Source of the DNA: an uncultured Prochlorococcus sp.
GTDB taxonomy: Bacteria > Cyanobacteriota > Cyanobacteriia > PCC-6307 > Cyanobiaceae
NCBI GenBank assembly: GCA_902560875.1
Contig: CACENO010000006.1
Location: forward strand, 1-64,000
Length of the DNA: 64,000 nucleotides
Direction of reading: 5' to 3'
Part shown: positions 19,123-28,019 of the stretch, piece by piece
Layout of the letters: each line of letters starts with the position of its first letter
How positions within the stretch are numbered: the first letter of the stretch is position 1
Made by a program: the position numbers and the translations under genes
Notes under the pieces: generated by a model
Databases searched by the model: none
Told to the model about the DNA's origin: nothing
What the model saw: only the letters and a program-made list of their open reading frames with translations

Positions 19123-20160
19123 CTAAGTAAACGTCAAGACAGGTCTAAGGACCTTGCCATATCTCAAATCATTTAAAGCTTGATTAATTTCCTCTAATGA
19201 ATAATTTTTCATTGCGTACATGTCTAAAAATACCTTATTATTTGAAATCTTTTTGGCTATCTCTATAAAATGCTCATCTGGATTAACACCACCTCCCCAT
19301 GAACCCTCAATTCGCTTACCTAAAATTAATTCAAATGGATCTATCGTCAAAAGATCTCCACTTTTAGGATGGCTCACAAACTTTACAATCCCATTATTAT
19401 TTATCAAATTGAGACTATCTTCTAAGACTTTTGAAGATCCACTACATTCTATTACAACATCGCACATTTGATTATTTGTTATTTGATATATAACATCTTT
19501 TATACTATCAGTATTTTTTGAATTAACAACAAAATCTGCGCCTATTCTCCTGGCTTGCTGCAATCTAAATTCATCCAAGTCAACTGCTATTACTTTTGAC
19601 TTTGTTTCATTAACGACTCCAAGTAGTGCTGACATACCAATTCCTCCCAATCCAATTATTGCAACATATTGAGCTGAAATAAGTTCCTTTAATGTCAAAC
19701 TTATTCCATAACCAGTCGGCATTGCACAGCCCAAGGATGGTCCAACCTTATCAGTTAGGACCTTGTCCATAGTCAAACATCTATCTTCCGAGACAACAGA
19801 GTATTCACTAAAGGTAGTTACTCTACCGCTATTTAATATGTTTTCCCTCCATTTGTATTTTGCTGGTTCTGACGAGATCCCTTTTGATTTTATCCAACTA
19901 AGAACAACATTATCTCCTACCTTTACTGTTGAAACACCAGGCCCTATATCAATAACTTGTCCCACAGCTTCATGTCCCAAAAGATGAGGCAACCACCGAT
20001 CATGGCCACGATGTCCATCTATCTCAAATATCTGGCTTCTACAAATACCTGCTTTTTCAATTTTAATTAAAACTTGACCAATAGATAATTTCTCACATTG
20101 AATATCATCAATAATTAGTGGCTCATTGACATGATTCAAAATAGCTGCTCTAAATTTCAT
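19123..20160 (-). CDS. Zinc-type medium-chain dehydrogenase, lacks structural-zinc cysteines
   Basis: The 345-residue MDR protein has GICRSQI (the catalytic-zinc Cys region), GHEAVGQV near residue 62, GCAMPTGYG near 146 and the Rossmann motif IIGLGGIGMSALLG near 171. The lobe that normally carries four structural-zinc cysteines (roughly residues 95-115) has none. Its ATG overlaps the E1-beta stop as TAATG. It probably oxidises or reduces a sugar or a short carbonyl made by the E1 pair upstream; substrate unknown. Confidence 0.85.
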   Translation of the reverse strand: MKFRAAILNHVNEPLIIDDIQCEKLSIGQVLIKIEKAGICRSQIFEIDGHRGHDRWLPHLLGHEAVGQVIDIGPGVSTVKVGDNVVLSWIKSKGISSEPAKYKWRENILNSGRVTTFSEYSVVSEDRCLTMDKVLTDKVGPSLGCAMPTGYGISLTLKELISAQYVAIIGLGGIGMSALLGVVNETKSKVIAVDLDEFRLQQARRIGADFVVNSKNTDSIKDVIYQITNNQMCDVVIECSGSSKVLEDSLNLINNNGIVKFVSHPKSGDLLTIDPFELILGKRIEGSWGGGVNPDEHFIEIAKKISNNKVFLDMYAMKNYSLEEINQALNDLRYGKVLRPVLTFT

Positions 20161-21209
20161 TAGAAAGGTCCCTTAAACCATTCGCCAGGAATATCATGGT
20201 AATAACTCTTTTTAAGATATATTTGTTCCTTATTTAATTGCCTTAATGTATTTTCAACAATTTCTATATAAGAGTTATATCTAGTCTTTGTTTTGGAAAA
20301 GGATGTACTTTCATGTCCTTGCTCTAGAGCCAAGATATTGAATGAATCTATACCCAGTCTAGTCTTCTTATCTGTAATTATCTTAGTTGAGATATCATTT
20401 ACTATTGAACATTTAAGTGTATAGCATTCAATTAGAGTAATATTATTTGTTTTATTCAAGCTTTCGAGAAGTGGAGACAAATCAAAATCTGACAAATCGA
20501 CTGCAACAAATAAATCAACAGAAATATTATATTCCTTTAAAATTTCGGTTGCCTTGATTGCTTCTGGAACCATATAGCCATAAGTAAATATAGTAATAGA
20601 TGTCCCAGCCGCAAGTTTTATTAAACTAGAAATATACTTATTTTTTGAAGTTTTTTTATCAAGATCACCAATAGAATTATGAAGCCATCTGTGCTCAATT
20701 AAGACAGTTGGGTTACCTGAATTCATTCCATATTTAACTGAATGGTATGCACTGTCTGAATCAAAAGGATAGAGTACTTTTAATCCCGGCAAAGAGCTTA
20801 AAAAAGAATGATAACTCTGAGAATGTGTTGGGCCTTGGCCCCAACCTCTCCCTACTATCATCCTAATAAGACAAGAAAGCTCCTGCTTCTCTTCTCCAAA
20901 CATAAATTTCCATTTTGAAATGGTATTAATAATTTGGTCAAATGAAAGCAATGAAAAATCTAAACGTTGATGGGTAAGGCAAACAGAATACCCCCTTAAA
21001 CAAAGGCCAAAAGCTATTCCTGTTAGGGCATTCTCAGATGTTGGTGGTTCGATTACCCTAGTATTCCCATATTTTTCTACTAGGTTTTGAGTAGTGTTAA
21101 AAATTCTTTTTGGGTCATTAATACCTAGTCCTATGCATACAGACCGATCTTTAGATAACAAAACCTCATCTAAGGCTTGATTTATAGCTTGTGTGACAAG
21201 TAATGACAT
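20160..21209 (-). CDS. Transketolase/PDH E1-beta-like subunit (TPP enzyme)
   Basis: The 349-residue protein matches the pyrimidine-binding plus C-terminal transketolase domains: EPPTSENALTGIAFGLCLRG near residue 54 carries the Glu expected to activate TPP, and GRGWGQGPTHSQSYHSFLSS near 117 resembles the E1-beta region. It lies 5 nt after an E1-alpha-like gene, so the pair should form an alpha2beta2 TPP enzyme. No E2 or E3 gene is nearby, which argues against a standard 2-oxoacid dehydrogenase complex and for a ketol or acyl transfer onto a sugar. Confidence 0.85.
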   Translation of the reverse strand: MSLLVTQAINQALDEVLLSKDRSVCIGLGINDPKRIFNTTQNLVEKYGNTRVIEPPTSENALTGIAFGLCLRGYSVCLTHQRLDFSLLSFDQIINTISKWKFMFGEEKQELSCLIRMIVGRGWGQGPTHSQSYHSFLSSLPGLKVLYPFDSDSAYHSVKYGMNSGNPTVLIEHRWLHNSIGDLDKKTSKNKYISSLIKLAAGTSITIFTYGYMVPEAIKATEILKEYNISVDLFVAVDLSDFDLSPLLESLNKTNNITLIECYTLKCSIVNDISTKIITDKKTRLGIDSFNILALEQGHESTSFSKTKTRYNSYIEIVENTLRQLNKEQIYLKKSYYHDIPGEWFKGPF

Positions 21210-21214
21210 ATTCT

Positions 21215-22165
21215 TTATGTTGGATCTGGAATTATCTGATTAGCTAAATTTTGGGAATCTTCAAATGCTTTAGTAACTCTTTCGATAATTTTATTTTGTG
21301 AATTTGATATTTTAACCTGCTTAATTCCTTCTAATAACATGTCTTTCATAAATATATCTAAGATATCCATAGATTCCCACTTATCAAGAAATTCCTTTTC
21401 GCGGTATCCAAGTTCATCGTCATAATTTGGACCACAATGTTCTCTATGACGGTGAGTCATTACTTCAAAAACAAAAGGTCCATTGCCATTTCTTAAATAT
21501 TCTATAGCTTTAAGGAAATCACCATATAAAGATCTGTAGTTGTGATTATCATTGAAAACATATTGAATCCCAAATCCATTCACCTTGTCTTTTAATTCAT
21601 TAGAATGGCGTAATTGGATTGGTGTATATACTGAAAATTCGTTATTTTCAATGATGAATAGGCATGGTAAAGAATATAATTTAGCATAATGTAGGGACTC
21701 ATAAAAAACACCTTCTTCTGTTGCTCCATCTCCTAAAAATATATATACAAAATTATTACTTCCATCTATCTTTAAGGATTGCGCAAGTCCTACACCTACT
21801 GGAATAGTATTTGCAACAATTGCTGTAGAACCAATAAAGCCAACTTTTTTATCATTCAGATGCATGGATCCACCATTTCCTGCAGAACAGCCAGATTTTA
21901 ATCCATGTAATTCATCAAAAAACAAGGGAAGAGAACCACCTTTGGCTAAATAATGACCGTGTGCTCTATGCGTACTAACAGCCAAATCATTATTATTATT
22001 AAAATGAGAGACAAGTGCAGGTACCATCTCTTGACCGATGCTTAAATGAGTAGGGCATCTAATAAGTCCTTTAGAATAATTATCAGCAATTATTTGTTCA
22101 ACAGTTCTTACATAAAAAGCAGACTCATAAAGAGTTAAGAGTGTATCCGAGTCGATTTTTTTCAT
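21215..22165 (-). CDS. PDH E1-alpha-like TPP-binding subunit
   Basis: The 316-residue protein carries the TPP motif GDGATEEGVFYESLHYAKLY near residue 145 and IENNEFSVYTP near 175, with HRAHGHYLAKGG near 82, as in acetoin and pyruvate dehydrogenase E1-alpha. Its ATG overlaps the preceding DegT stop as ATGA. Lying between DegT aminotransferases and a sugar-type dehydrogenase, it probably serves sugar or side-chain synthesis rather than central metabolism. The 2-oxoacid donor and the acceptor are not deducible. Confidence 0.87.
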   Translation of the reverse strand: MKKIDSDTLLTLYESAFYVRTVEQIIADNYSKGLIRCPTHLSIGQEMVPALVSHFNNNNDLAVSTHRAHGHYLAKGGSLPLFFDELHGLKSGCSAGNGGSMHLNDKKVGFIGSTAIVANTIPVGVGLAQSLKIDGSNNFVYIFLGDGATEEGVFYESLHYAKLYSLPCLFIIENNEFSVYTPIQLRHSNELKDKVNGFGIQYVFNDNHNYRSLYGDFLKAIEYLRNGNGPFVFEVMTHRHREHCGPNYDDELGYREKEFLDKWESMDILDIFMKDMLLEGIKQVKISNSQNKIIERVTKAFEDSQNLANQIIPDPT

Positions 22166-23292
22166 AAATATTTTGTGATTAAATTATTAAAATTATTAAC
22201 TACATGTTCTAATTCATACTCTTCCAGAAAAGGAAATATTGGAAGACTGATCATAGATTGAGCCAACCTCTCAACATTAGGAATATCTCCAGGCTTATAA
22301 TTTAGATCTTTTGCACACATTTGAAGGTGTAAAGGGGTAGGGTAATGAATTTTAGTTCCTATGCCAGAAGACGACAAATCTTCAATTAAGTCATCTCTGA
22401 TATGAGGAGGAACAACTACTACATAGTTATGATAAACATCTCTTAGTGTAGTCCTTATTTTAGGTTTTATGACCTGATTGGTAATTCTATTATTATAGAA
22501 ATTGGCGATACCTATATATTTAGATGTCAAATCCTCAATATTCTTTAATTTAATCAATGCATAAGAAGCCTGAAGTTCATCTAGCCTTGAATTATATCCC
22601 CAAACTGAGGCCTCGTCTCGATTAATAAGTCCATGATTTCTAAAGAGTAAACAATCCTCAGCTAATTTCTTATCATTAGTAGTAATTAAACCACCATCAC
22701 CATAAATAGATAGGTTTTTTAAGGGGTGAAGGCTAAAAGCAGCTGCATCTCCTAATGCTCCTGTTTTAATATTGTTTGAATCAAAAGCGCCAAAAGATTG
22801 AGCTGCATCCTCAACAATTTTAATTCCATTATCAATACATATTTGACTAATCAGACCCACTTCGAACACACGCCCAGTCAAATGAACTGGCATAACAACC
22901 TTAGTCTTTGATGTAATTTTCCTTTGAAAGTCTATGGGATCTAATAAAAAATCATCTCTTACATCACAAAAAACTGGCTTTGCTCCAGCTGCAATAATTG
23001 ACCACGCTGATGCTATAAATGAATTAGCTGGACATATGACCTCATCTTCTAAACTCAAATTTAATGATTTTAAAATTAACATCAAAGCATCAGAACCATT
23101 CCCAACTGATATTGTATATTTAACTCCTAAATATTCTGAGACTAAACTCTCAAACTCTTTAACAAATGGTCCATTAATATATTGGCCTGACTTCAGGACT
23201 CTATCTGTATTTAATAAGATTTGAGGCAAGTAATTCTTAGCCTCTCTGGTTAAGTCTACAAAAGGTACTTTAATCTTGTAATTAGTAGTCAT
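22162..23292 (-). CDS. DegT/DnrJ/EryC1/StrS-family PLP aminotransferase
   Basis: The 376-residue protein has VGNGSDALMLILKSL near residue 61 (PLP phosphate site), DAAQSFGA near 162 and the PLP-lysine segment FSLHPLKNLSIYGDGG near 186. The Lys is present, so a transaminase is favoured over the His-type 3-dehydrase. It overlaps both neighbours by ATGA. It probably aminates a nucleotide-linked keto sugar. It is clearly paralogous to the next gene and may have arisen by tandem duplication. Confidence 0.9.
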   Translation of the reverse strand: MTTNYKIKVPFVDLTREAKNYLPQILLNTDRVLKSGQYINGPFVKEFESLVSEYLGVKYTISVGNGSDALMLILKSLNLSLEDEVICPANSFIASAWSIIAAGAKPVFCDVRDDFLLDPIDFQRKITSKTKVVMPVHLTGRVFEVGLISQICIDNGIKIVEDAAQSFGAFDSNNIKTGALGDAAAFSLHPLKNLSIYGDGGLITTNDKKLAEDCLLFRNHGLINRDEASVWGYNSRLDELQASYALIKLKNIEDLTSKYIGIANFYNNRITNQVIKPKIRTTLRDVYHNYVVVVPPHIRDDLIEDLSSSGIGTKIHYPTPLHLQMCAKDLNYKPGDIPNVERLAQSMISLPIFPFLEEYELEHVVNNFNNLITKYL

Positions 23293-24440
23293 TTTATTTT
23301 ATAATAAAAGTGAATTAATTCTGAAACATGACTCAAATCCACTTCAGAAATAAACTCATGGACTGGCAACGAGATACTATTTAGTGCAAGTTCTTCTGCA
23401 ATAGGGAAATCACCAACATTATAATTTAGATGTTTTGCTGCTGGCTGCAAGTGCATTGGGATAGGGTAATGAACCTTTGCATCGACTCCGTTTTCATTTA
23501 GAAACTTTGATAACCCATCTCGATCATTGGCTATAAACATATATAGATGAAAAACCTCTTTCAAATCAGTTGACCTTTTAACTGTACGTATTTGAGGAAT
23601 ATCTTTAAGCAACTCATCTAACAGATGAGAGTTTTGTATTCTACTTTCAGTAATTTTTTCTATTTTATGACTTAAAACATACCTTGCCACAACAGCTTGT
23701 ATAGTATCAAGTCTTGAATTATAACCAAATTCAATACATGTGTTTCTATCCACTAAACCATGATTTCTTATCAACTTTAATTTGTTAGCTATTTTTTCGT
23801 TATTGGTAGTTACCATCCCTCCATCTCCCCAAACATTTAAATTTTTTAAAGGGTGGAAGCTAAAGCATCCTATATCACCTAAAGATCCACATCTTTTACC
23901 CTTATATTCACCTTGGAGTGCATGGCAAGCATCCTCAATTACATAAAGATTATATTCAGAAGCTATTTGATTAATTGAATCCATATCGCATGGCCTACCA
24001 GCCCAATGAACTGGAATTATTGCCTTAGTACGAGAATTTATCTTTGAAATAATTTCTTCTGGATTTAAATTATAATCATTATCAAGGACGTCACAAAAGA
24101 CTGGCTTTGCTCCAGCTGTAGCAATTGCCCCCACCGTCGCAAAAAAAGTATAAGTTGTCGTTATCACCTCATCTCCATAGCCAATACCTAAAGCTTTTAG
24201 ACTCAAGAAAAGGGCATCTGTACCGCTTCCAACCCCTACTGCAAATTCAGTATTAGCCTCTTTAGACATTAAATTCTCAATATCATCAACAGCTTTGCCC
24301 AATGTATAGTCGGTGTTTTTAATTACCTCTTCTATTAAAAGAAAGATTTCCTCATAATCTTCAAACTGCTTTTTAAGATAGTTATGATTAATATCAAATT
24401 TAGAATCATTTAGATATTGACTAGGATAGAAATTCTCCAT
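23289..24440 (-). CDS. DegT/DnrJ/EryC1/StrS-family PLP aminotransferase
   Basis: The 383-residue protein has VGSGTDALFLSLKALG near residue 71, EDACHALQGEY near 169 and FSFHPLKNLNVWGDGG near 193, with the PLP lysine present. It shares this HPLKN motif and the whole layout with the downstream paralogue, with which it overlaps by 4 nt. Two aminotransferases in series suggest two different keto-sugar substrates or a heteromeric pair. It follows the SDR gene by 29 nt. Confidence 0.9.
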   Translation of the reverse strand: MENFYPSQYLNDSKFDINHNYLKKQFEDYEEIFLLIEEVIKNTDYTLGKAVDDIENLMSKEANTEFAVGVGSGTDALFLSLKALGIGYGDEVITTTYTFFATVGAIATAGAKPVFCDVLDNDYNLNPEEIISKINSRTKAIIPVHWAGRPCDMDSINQIASEYNLYVIEDACHALQGEYKGKRCGSLGDIGCFSFHPLKNLNVWGDGGMVTTNNEKIANKLKLIRNHGLVDRNTCIEFGYNSRLDTIQAVVARYVLSHKIEKITESRIQNSHLLDELLKDIPQIRTVKRSTDLKEVFHLYMFIANDRDGLSKFLNENGVDAKVHYPIPMHLQPAAKHLNYNVGDFPIAEELALNSISLPVHEFISEVDLSHVSELIHFYYKIK

Positions 24441-24469
24441 GCAATAAAGATTCAGTCATTTAAATTATA

Positions 24470-25453
24470 TCAAAGCTTGAGCTCGAAATCCCATGATCTT
24501 TTAGATAAAGCTGGTAAGGATGCTTTTATCCAGCCGTTGACAGCGATAAGACCTTTATCCAAAGATATCAGAGGGTGCCATCCTAGATCAGAATTAGCCT
24601 TCGATATATTGAGACGATAATGTTTATCTTTACCGCGTCTTTCAGGACCATGAACAAGTATCTTATCTTTCTCTACATTCGAAAGCTTACAAATCAGTGT
24701 AACAAGGTTAAAAATTGATATCTCTTCTTTAGAGCTAAAATTATATTCCTCTTGAATCTTATCTGTCAGAATCATTCGATCAAAAGCACTAACAATATCA
24801 TCTGAATATATAAAAGATCTAGTCGAGGAACCAGTTCCATCTAGAATAAATTTCCTTCCTGTATAGCAGGACAAGAACATACGGGGTATTACTCTATAAA
24901 GCTGTTGTCCAACTCCATAAAAATTAGCAAATCGTCCTATCAAATAAGGGAAGTTATACTGACGACCCATACACCTTAAATGCAAATCTATAGAGGCGTG
25001 TGAAACTGCATATGGTGTTGAAGGATTAAAGGGTGAGTTCTCATCTATATAAGCTTCACTACTACCATAAACTTCCGGTGTACTTGCCCTAATATACTTT
25101 TTTAAATTACTTAATTCTAAAAATGAATTTAATAATTTAGATTTTTGGGCTACATTTGTAGAGTACCAAAGTTCAGGAGTATCCCAACTTTGCGCAACCA
25201 TACCCTGACCCATAAAATCAATAATAATATCGGGATTAATCGATCTAATATCATAAATAATTTGATCAACAGAAGATTGTATATTATAAGTTAACCAATT
25301 CCCACCTAAATCAATAGAATCTATCCATGGCCACATTTTGGAGTCTTGAGGTGAACTTCTATTGATTCCATAAACAGAAAAGCCTCTATTTAAAAACTCT
25401 GCAAATAAAGCCTGGCCTGCAAAAGATCCAGAGCCTAAAATTACTATTTTCAT
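24470..25453 (-). CDS. NAD-dependent epimerase/dehydratase with YxxxH active site
   Basis: The 327-residue extended SDR has the dinucleotide motif GSGSFAGQ at residues 7-14, ASTPEVYGSS near 124 and a C-terminal sugar-binding part with GTGSSTRSFIYSDD. At the catalytic place it reads TPYAVSHAS, so the YxxxK lysine is replaced by His. The rest resembles GDP-mannose 4,6-dehydratase or UDP-glucuronate-type enzymes. It overlaps the upstream SDR by ATGA. Activity may be altered; substrate unknown. Confidence 0.85.
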   Translation of the reverse strand: MKIVILGSGSFAGQALFAEFLNRGFSVYGINRSSPQDSKMWPWIDSIDLGGNWLTYNIQSSVDQIIYDIRSINPDIIIDFMGQGMVAQSWDTPELWYSTNVAQKSKLLNSFLELSNLKKYIRASTPEVYGSSEAYIDENSPFNPSTPYAVSHASIDLHLRCMGRQYNFPYLIGRFANFYGVGQQLYRVIPRMFLSCYTGRKFILDGTGSSTRSFIYSDDIVSAFDRMILTDKIQEEYNFSSKEEISIFNLVTLICKLSNVEKDKILVHGPERRGKDKHYRLNISKANSDLGWHPLISLDKGLIAVNGWIKASLPALSKRSWDFELKL

Positions 25454-26397
25454 TGAAAATTATTCTCTTTCATCCACTTAACAGTGTAAGAGGATCGCAA
25501 GTCTTTTATTCTATTATTGTTATAAGCAATTATGATCTCATCTATAGCATTTTCTACATTTTTTTTAGGTAAGAAACCTGTTGAAATTAACTTGGATGAA
25601 TCTTGCCTATAACTTCGAGGATCATTGGATTCCTTAATGCTAATGGAACAATCTGTTTTGGCTTGTATCATTTTTGCTATATCTAATATTGAAATATTTT
25701 CGAACCCAGCATTAAAACATCCACTATCTATCAATTCTCTTTTATCTATTAAATGCAAGTAAAGATCTGTTATGTCATCAATATGGATATTAGGACGTAC
25801 TTGATCTCCTCCTAGAACTGTTATTTGTTTCTTGGAAAGCGCTTGAAAGGTTAATAAATTAACTGCAACATCAAGCCTCATTCTAGGTGAAACGCCACAG
25901 ACAGTGGCGGGCCGAATGCAGTGTATTTTAACTTGATCTTTATAACTTAAGAAAACTCTTTCTGCTACCATCTTTGTTTTATTATAAGTAGAGATTGGAA
26001 CAAGTGTTAAATCTTCAGTTACTTTAACTTCATCTTTAATCCCATATACACTACCTGAACTTGCATAGATAATATGAGGAACACCAGCCCTAACTGCTTT
26101 GTCTACTAATTGCTGAGAAGCTAGAACATTTATTTCCCAACTCATAGATGGATTAAGCTCTACTGACGGATCATTTGCTACATTTGCTAAGTGGATTACA
26201 GTATCTATATTTTTAAAATCTACTGAATCTATATTCCGTATATCGGTCTTCTCAATTATCAAATTATCAAAGCTATGTAAGAAATTACCAAACCACTGAA
26301 TATCATGTACAATGACTTCAAATCCTGCAGAAAGTAGCTTAGGAACTAGAACTGATCCCATATAGCCACAGCCGCCTGTTACCAAAACTTTCTTCAT
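25450..26397 (-). CDS. NAD-dependent epimerase/dehydratase (extended SDR)
   Basis: The 315-residue protein has GGCGYMGSVLVPKL at the N-terminus, ASSGSVYG near 111 and the catalytic YNKTK near 138, so the normal Tyr and Lys are present. It is followed directly by the SDR with the altered site, which overlaps it by 4 nt. The pair may catalyse successive steps on one nucleotide sugar, perhaps producing the keto group that the DegT enzymes aminate. Substrate not known. Confidence 0.88.
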   Translation of the reverse strand: MKKVLVTGGCGYMGSVLVPKLLSAGFEVIVHDIQWFGNFLHSFDNLIIEKTDIRNIDSVDFKNIDTVIHLANVANDPSVELNPSMSWEINVLASQQLVDKAVRAGVPHIIYASSGSVYGIKDEVKVTEDLTLVPISTYNKTKMVAERVFLSYKDQVKIHCIRPATVCGVSPRMRLDVAVNLLTFQALSKKQITVLGGDQVRPNIHIDDITDLYLHLIDKRELIDSGCFNAGFENISILDIAKMIQAKTDCSISIKESNDPRSYRQDSSKLISTGFLPKKNVENAIDEIIIAYNNNRIKDLRSSYTVKWMKENNFQ

Positions 26398-26468
26398 TTG
26401 AAATTATAATATGTTTCATTATAGCCTATAAGAGTTTAATATTCTGCATGTCAAATAATTTGTTAAAT

Positions 26469-27998
26469 TTATTCTATAAAGTCCATGATTTTGTTCCGTA
26501 GTTGATCATATGTAATAGATCTATTCCCTACTGATTCTACTGCAATGTTACACATGAAACAGCCAAGTGCTGAAGCTTCCATCATTGAGATTCCGGAAGA
26601 AAGAGATAAAGACATACAAGCTAATAATGAGTCGCCTGCACCAGCGACATCTACTGGATTTGATGACAAAGCTGGAAAATGTTGATTAAATATTCTCCCA
26701 CGTTTATCAATTGTATATGCGATAAAGCCTTGGCTCCCTAGTTTCATTATAAGGTTACCAGGAGAGCTCTTATCAAAGAGTTGAAGGGCAAGTCCCTCTA
26801 AGCCAGATGACTTACTCTGAAGTCCAATTCTAGCTTCTCTTTCATTTGGACATAACAAAGTTAAGCCCTTAAATTTAGCAATTGAGCCGACTTGGCTACT
26901 ACACTGTGAATCAGCAAATATCATTATATTATATTTCTTTGAAACATTTTGTATCTCCTGAATTATTCTCTCTGTAATCACTCCATAGTTAAAATCACTA
27001 ATTACAATTCCCTTTACTTTTGGAGAGATCTCTCTGATTGAATCAATCAATTGATCCTCTAGCTCGCTACATAAGGGTTGGTCCTCGAGCCTGCTAACTC
27101 TGAAGAGTTTTTGGTTTTCGACCATATACCTTTTTTTATAAGTAGTTGGTCTAGAATCATCTTCAAATAGATTTGCTCTAATCGATTGCTTTAAAAAATG
27201 GTCTTTAATCATTGAAGAATAGCTATCAATCCCTGTTACACTTAAAAAATAACAACTACCTCCTAAACTATTTATATGAGATGCTACAACCGCTGCACCT
27301 CCTATATATATTTCACTGTCTAATTCCTTTACTACTAATACAGGTGCCTCCGCACTCATTCCTAGAGCTTCACATGCAGTATATTCATCTACAATAGAGT
27401 CACCTATAATTAATATAGGAGTATCCCTTAAACTACTTAGCTTATCAACAAGTTTTGAAGGGTTAATATTTTGCTTTTTACAAGAACTCAAGAATGCAAT
27501 CTTCCGCTTATTCTCTACAACAGATTTACTATCTCTAAGTAAATCTGTTGTAGCATATACAGTATCACCAGAATCGTAAACTACTCGTGTATTGAGCTTT
27601 TTAGCGATACTGGTAGTTTCTAATATATCCCTTGAGTATGAATCCTTGTATTCATTACCTAAAATGATAGTAGATGGCTCAATTAAGGATACTATCTCTT
27701 CTAATTCGTCATTTTTTAGTTGAATAATAAAATCACATATATTTAACAACTTCAGGCTATTCGATCGATCATCAAAAGAAAAAGGGTATTTATCAGATAT
27801 TTGAAGATTATCATCGCCTTTTAATGCAATGATAAGAATAGAGCCATAAGATTTGGCATTCTGTAAATATCTAACATGACCTGGATGAATACTACTAAAA
27901 TGCCCATAAACTAAAACTGTATCTCCCTTCAGACTCAACAAATGATTGATTTCATGTTGAGGTAAAGGTTGTTTAATAACCTTACTAATTGTATTCAT
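26469..27998 (-). CDS. HldE-like bifunctional heptose kinase/nucleotidyltransferase, domains in reversed order
   Basis: The 509-residue protein has an N-terminal cytidylyltransferase-type domain (about 25-165) with the HxGH motif as SIHPGHVRYLQNA, then a PfkB-type kinase (about 190-509) with ILIIGDSIVDEY, the glycine pair IGGAAVVASHI and the catalytic VDVAGAGDSLLA near 450. E. coli HldE has kinase first and nucleotidyltransferase last, so this is permuted. By domain content it should phosphorylate heptose-7-phosphate at C1 and adenylylate it. A glycerol- or sugar-alcohol-specific variant remains possible. Confidence 0.85.
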   Translation of the reverse strand: MNTISKVIKQPLPQHEINHLLSLKGDTVLVYGHFSSIHPGHVRYLQNAKSYGSILIIALKGDDNLQISDKYPFSFDDRSNSLKLLNICDFIIQLKNDELEEIVSLIEPSTIILGNEYKDSYSRDILETTSIAKKLNTRVVYDSGDTVYATTDLLRDSKSVVENKRKIAFLSSCKKQNINPSKLVDKLSSLRDTPILIIGDSIVDEYTACEALGMSAEAPVLVVKELDSEIYIGGAAVVASHINSLGGSCYFLSVTGIDSYSSMIKDHFLKQSIRANLFEDDSRPTTYKKRYMVENQKLFRVSRLEDQPLCSELEDQLIDSIREISPKVKGIVISDFNYGVITERIIQEIQNVSKKYNIMIFADSQCSSQVGSIAKFKGLTLLCPNEREARIGLQSKSSGLEGLALQLFDKSSPGNLIMKLGSQGFIAYTIDKRGRIFNQHFPALSSNPVDVAGAGDSLLACMSLSLSSGISMMEASALGCFMCNIAVESVGNRSITYDQLRNKIMDFIE

Positions 27999-28019
27999 TC
28001 TTTGGAATCAATGAAGTCT

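Noticed and set aside
22162-24440. DegT proteins as ColD-type 3-dehydrases
   Set aside because: Both retain the PLP lysine in HPLKN, whereas the dehydrase replaces it by His.
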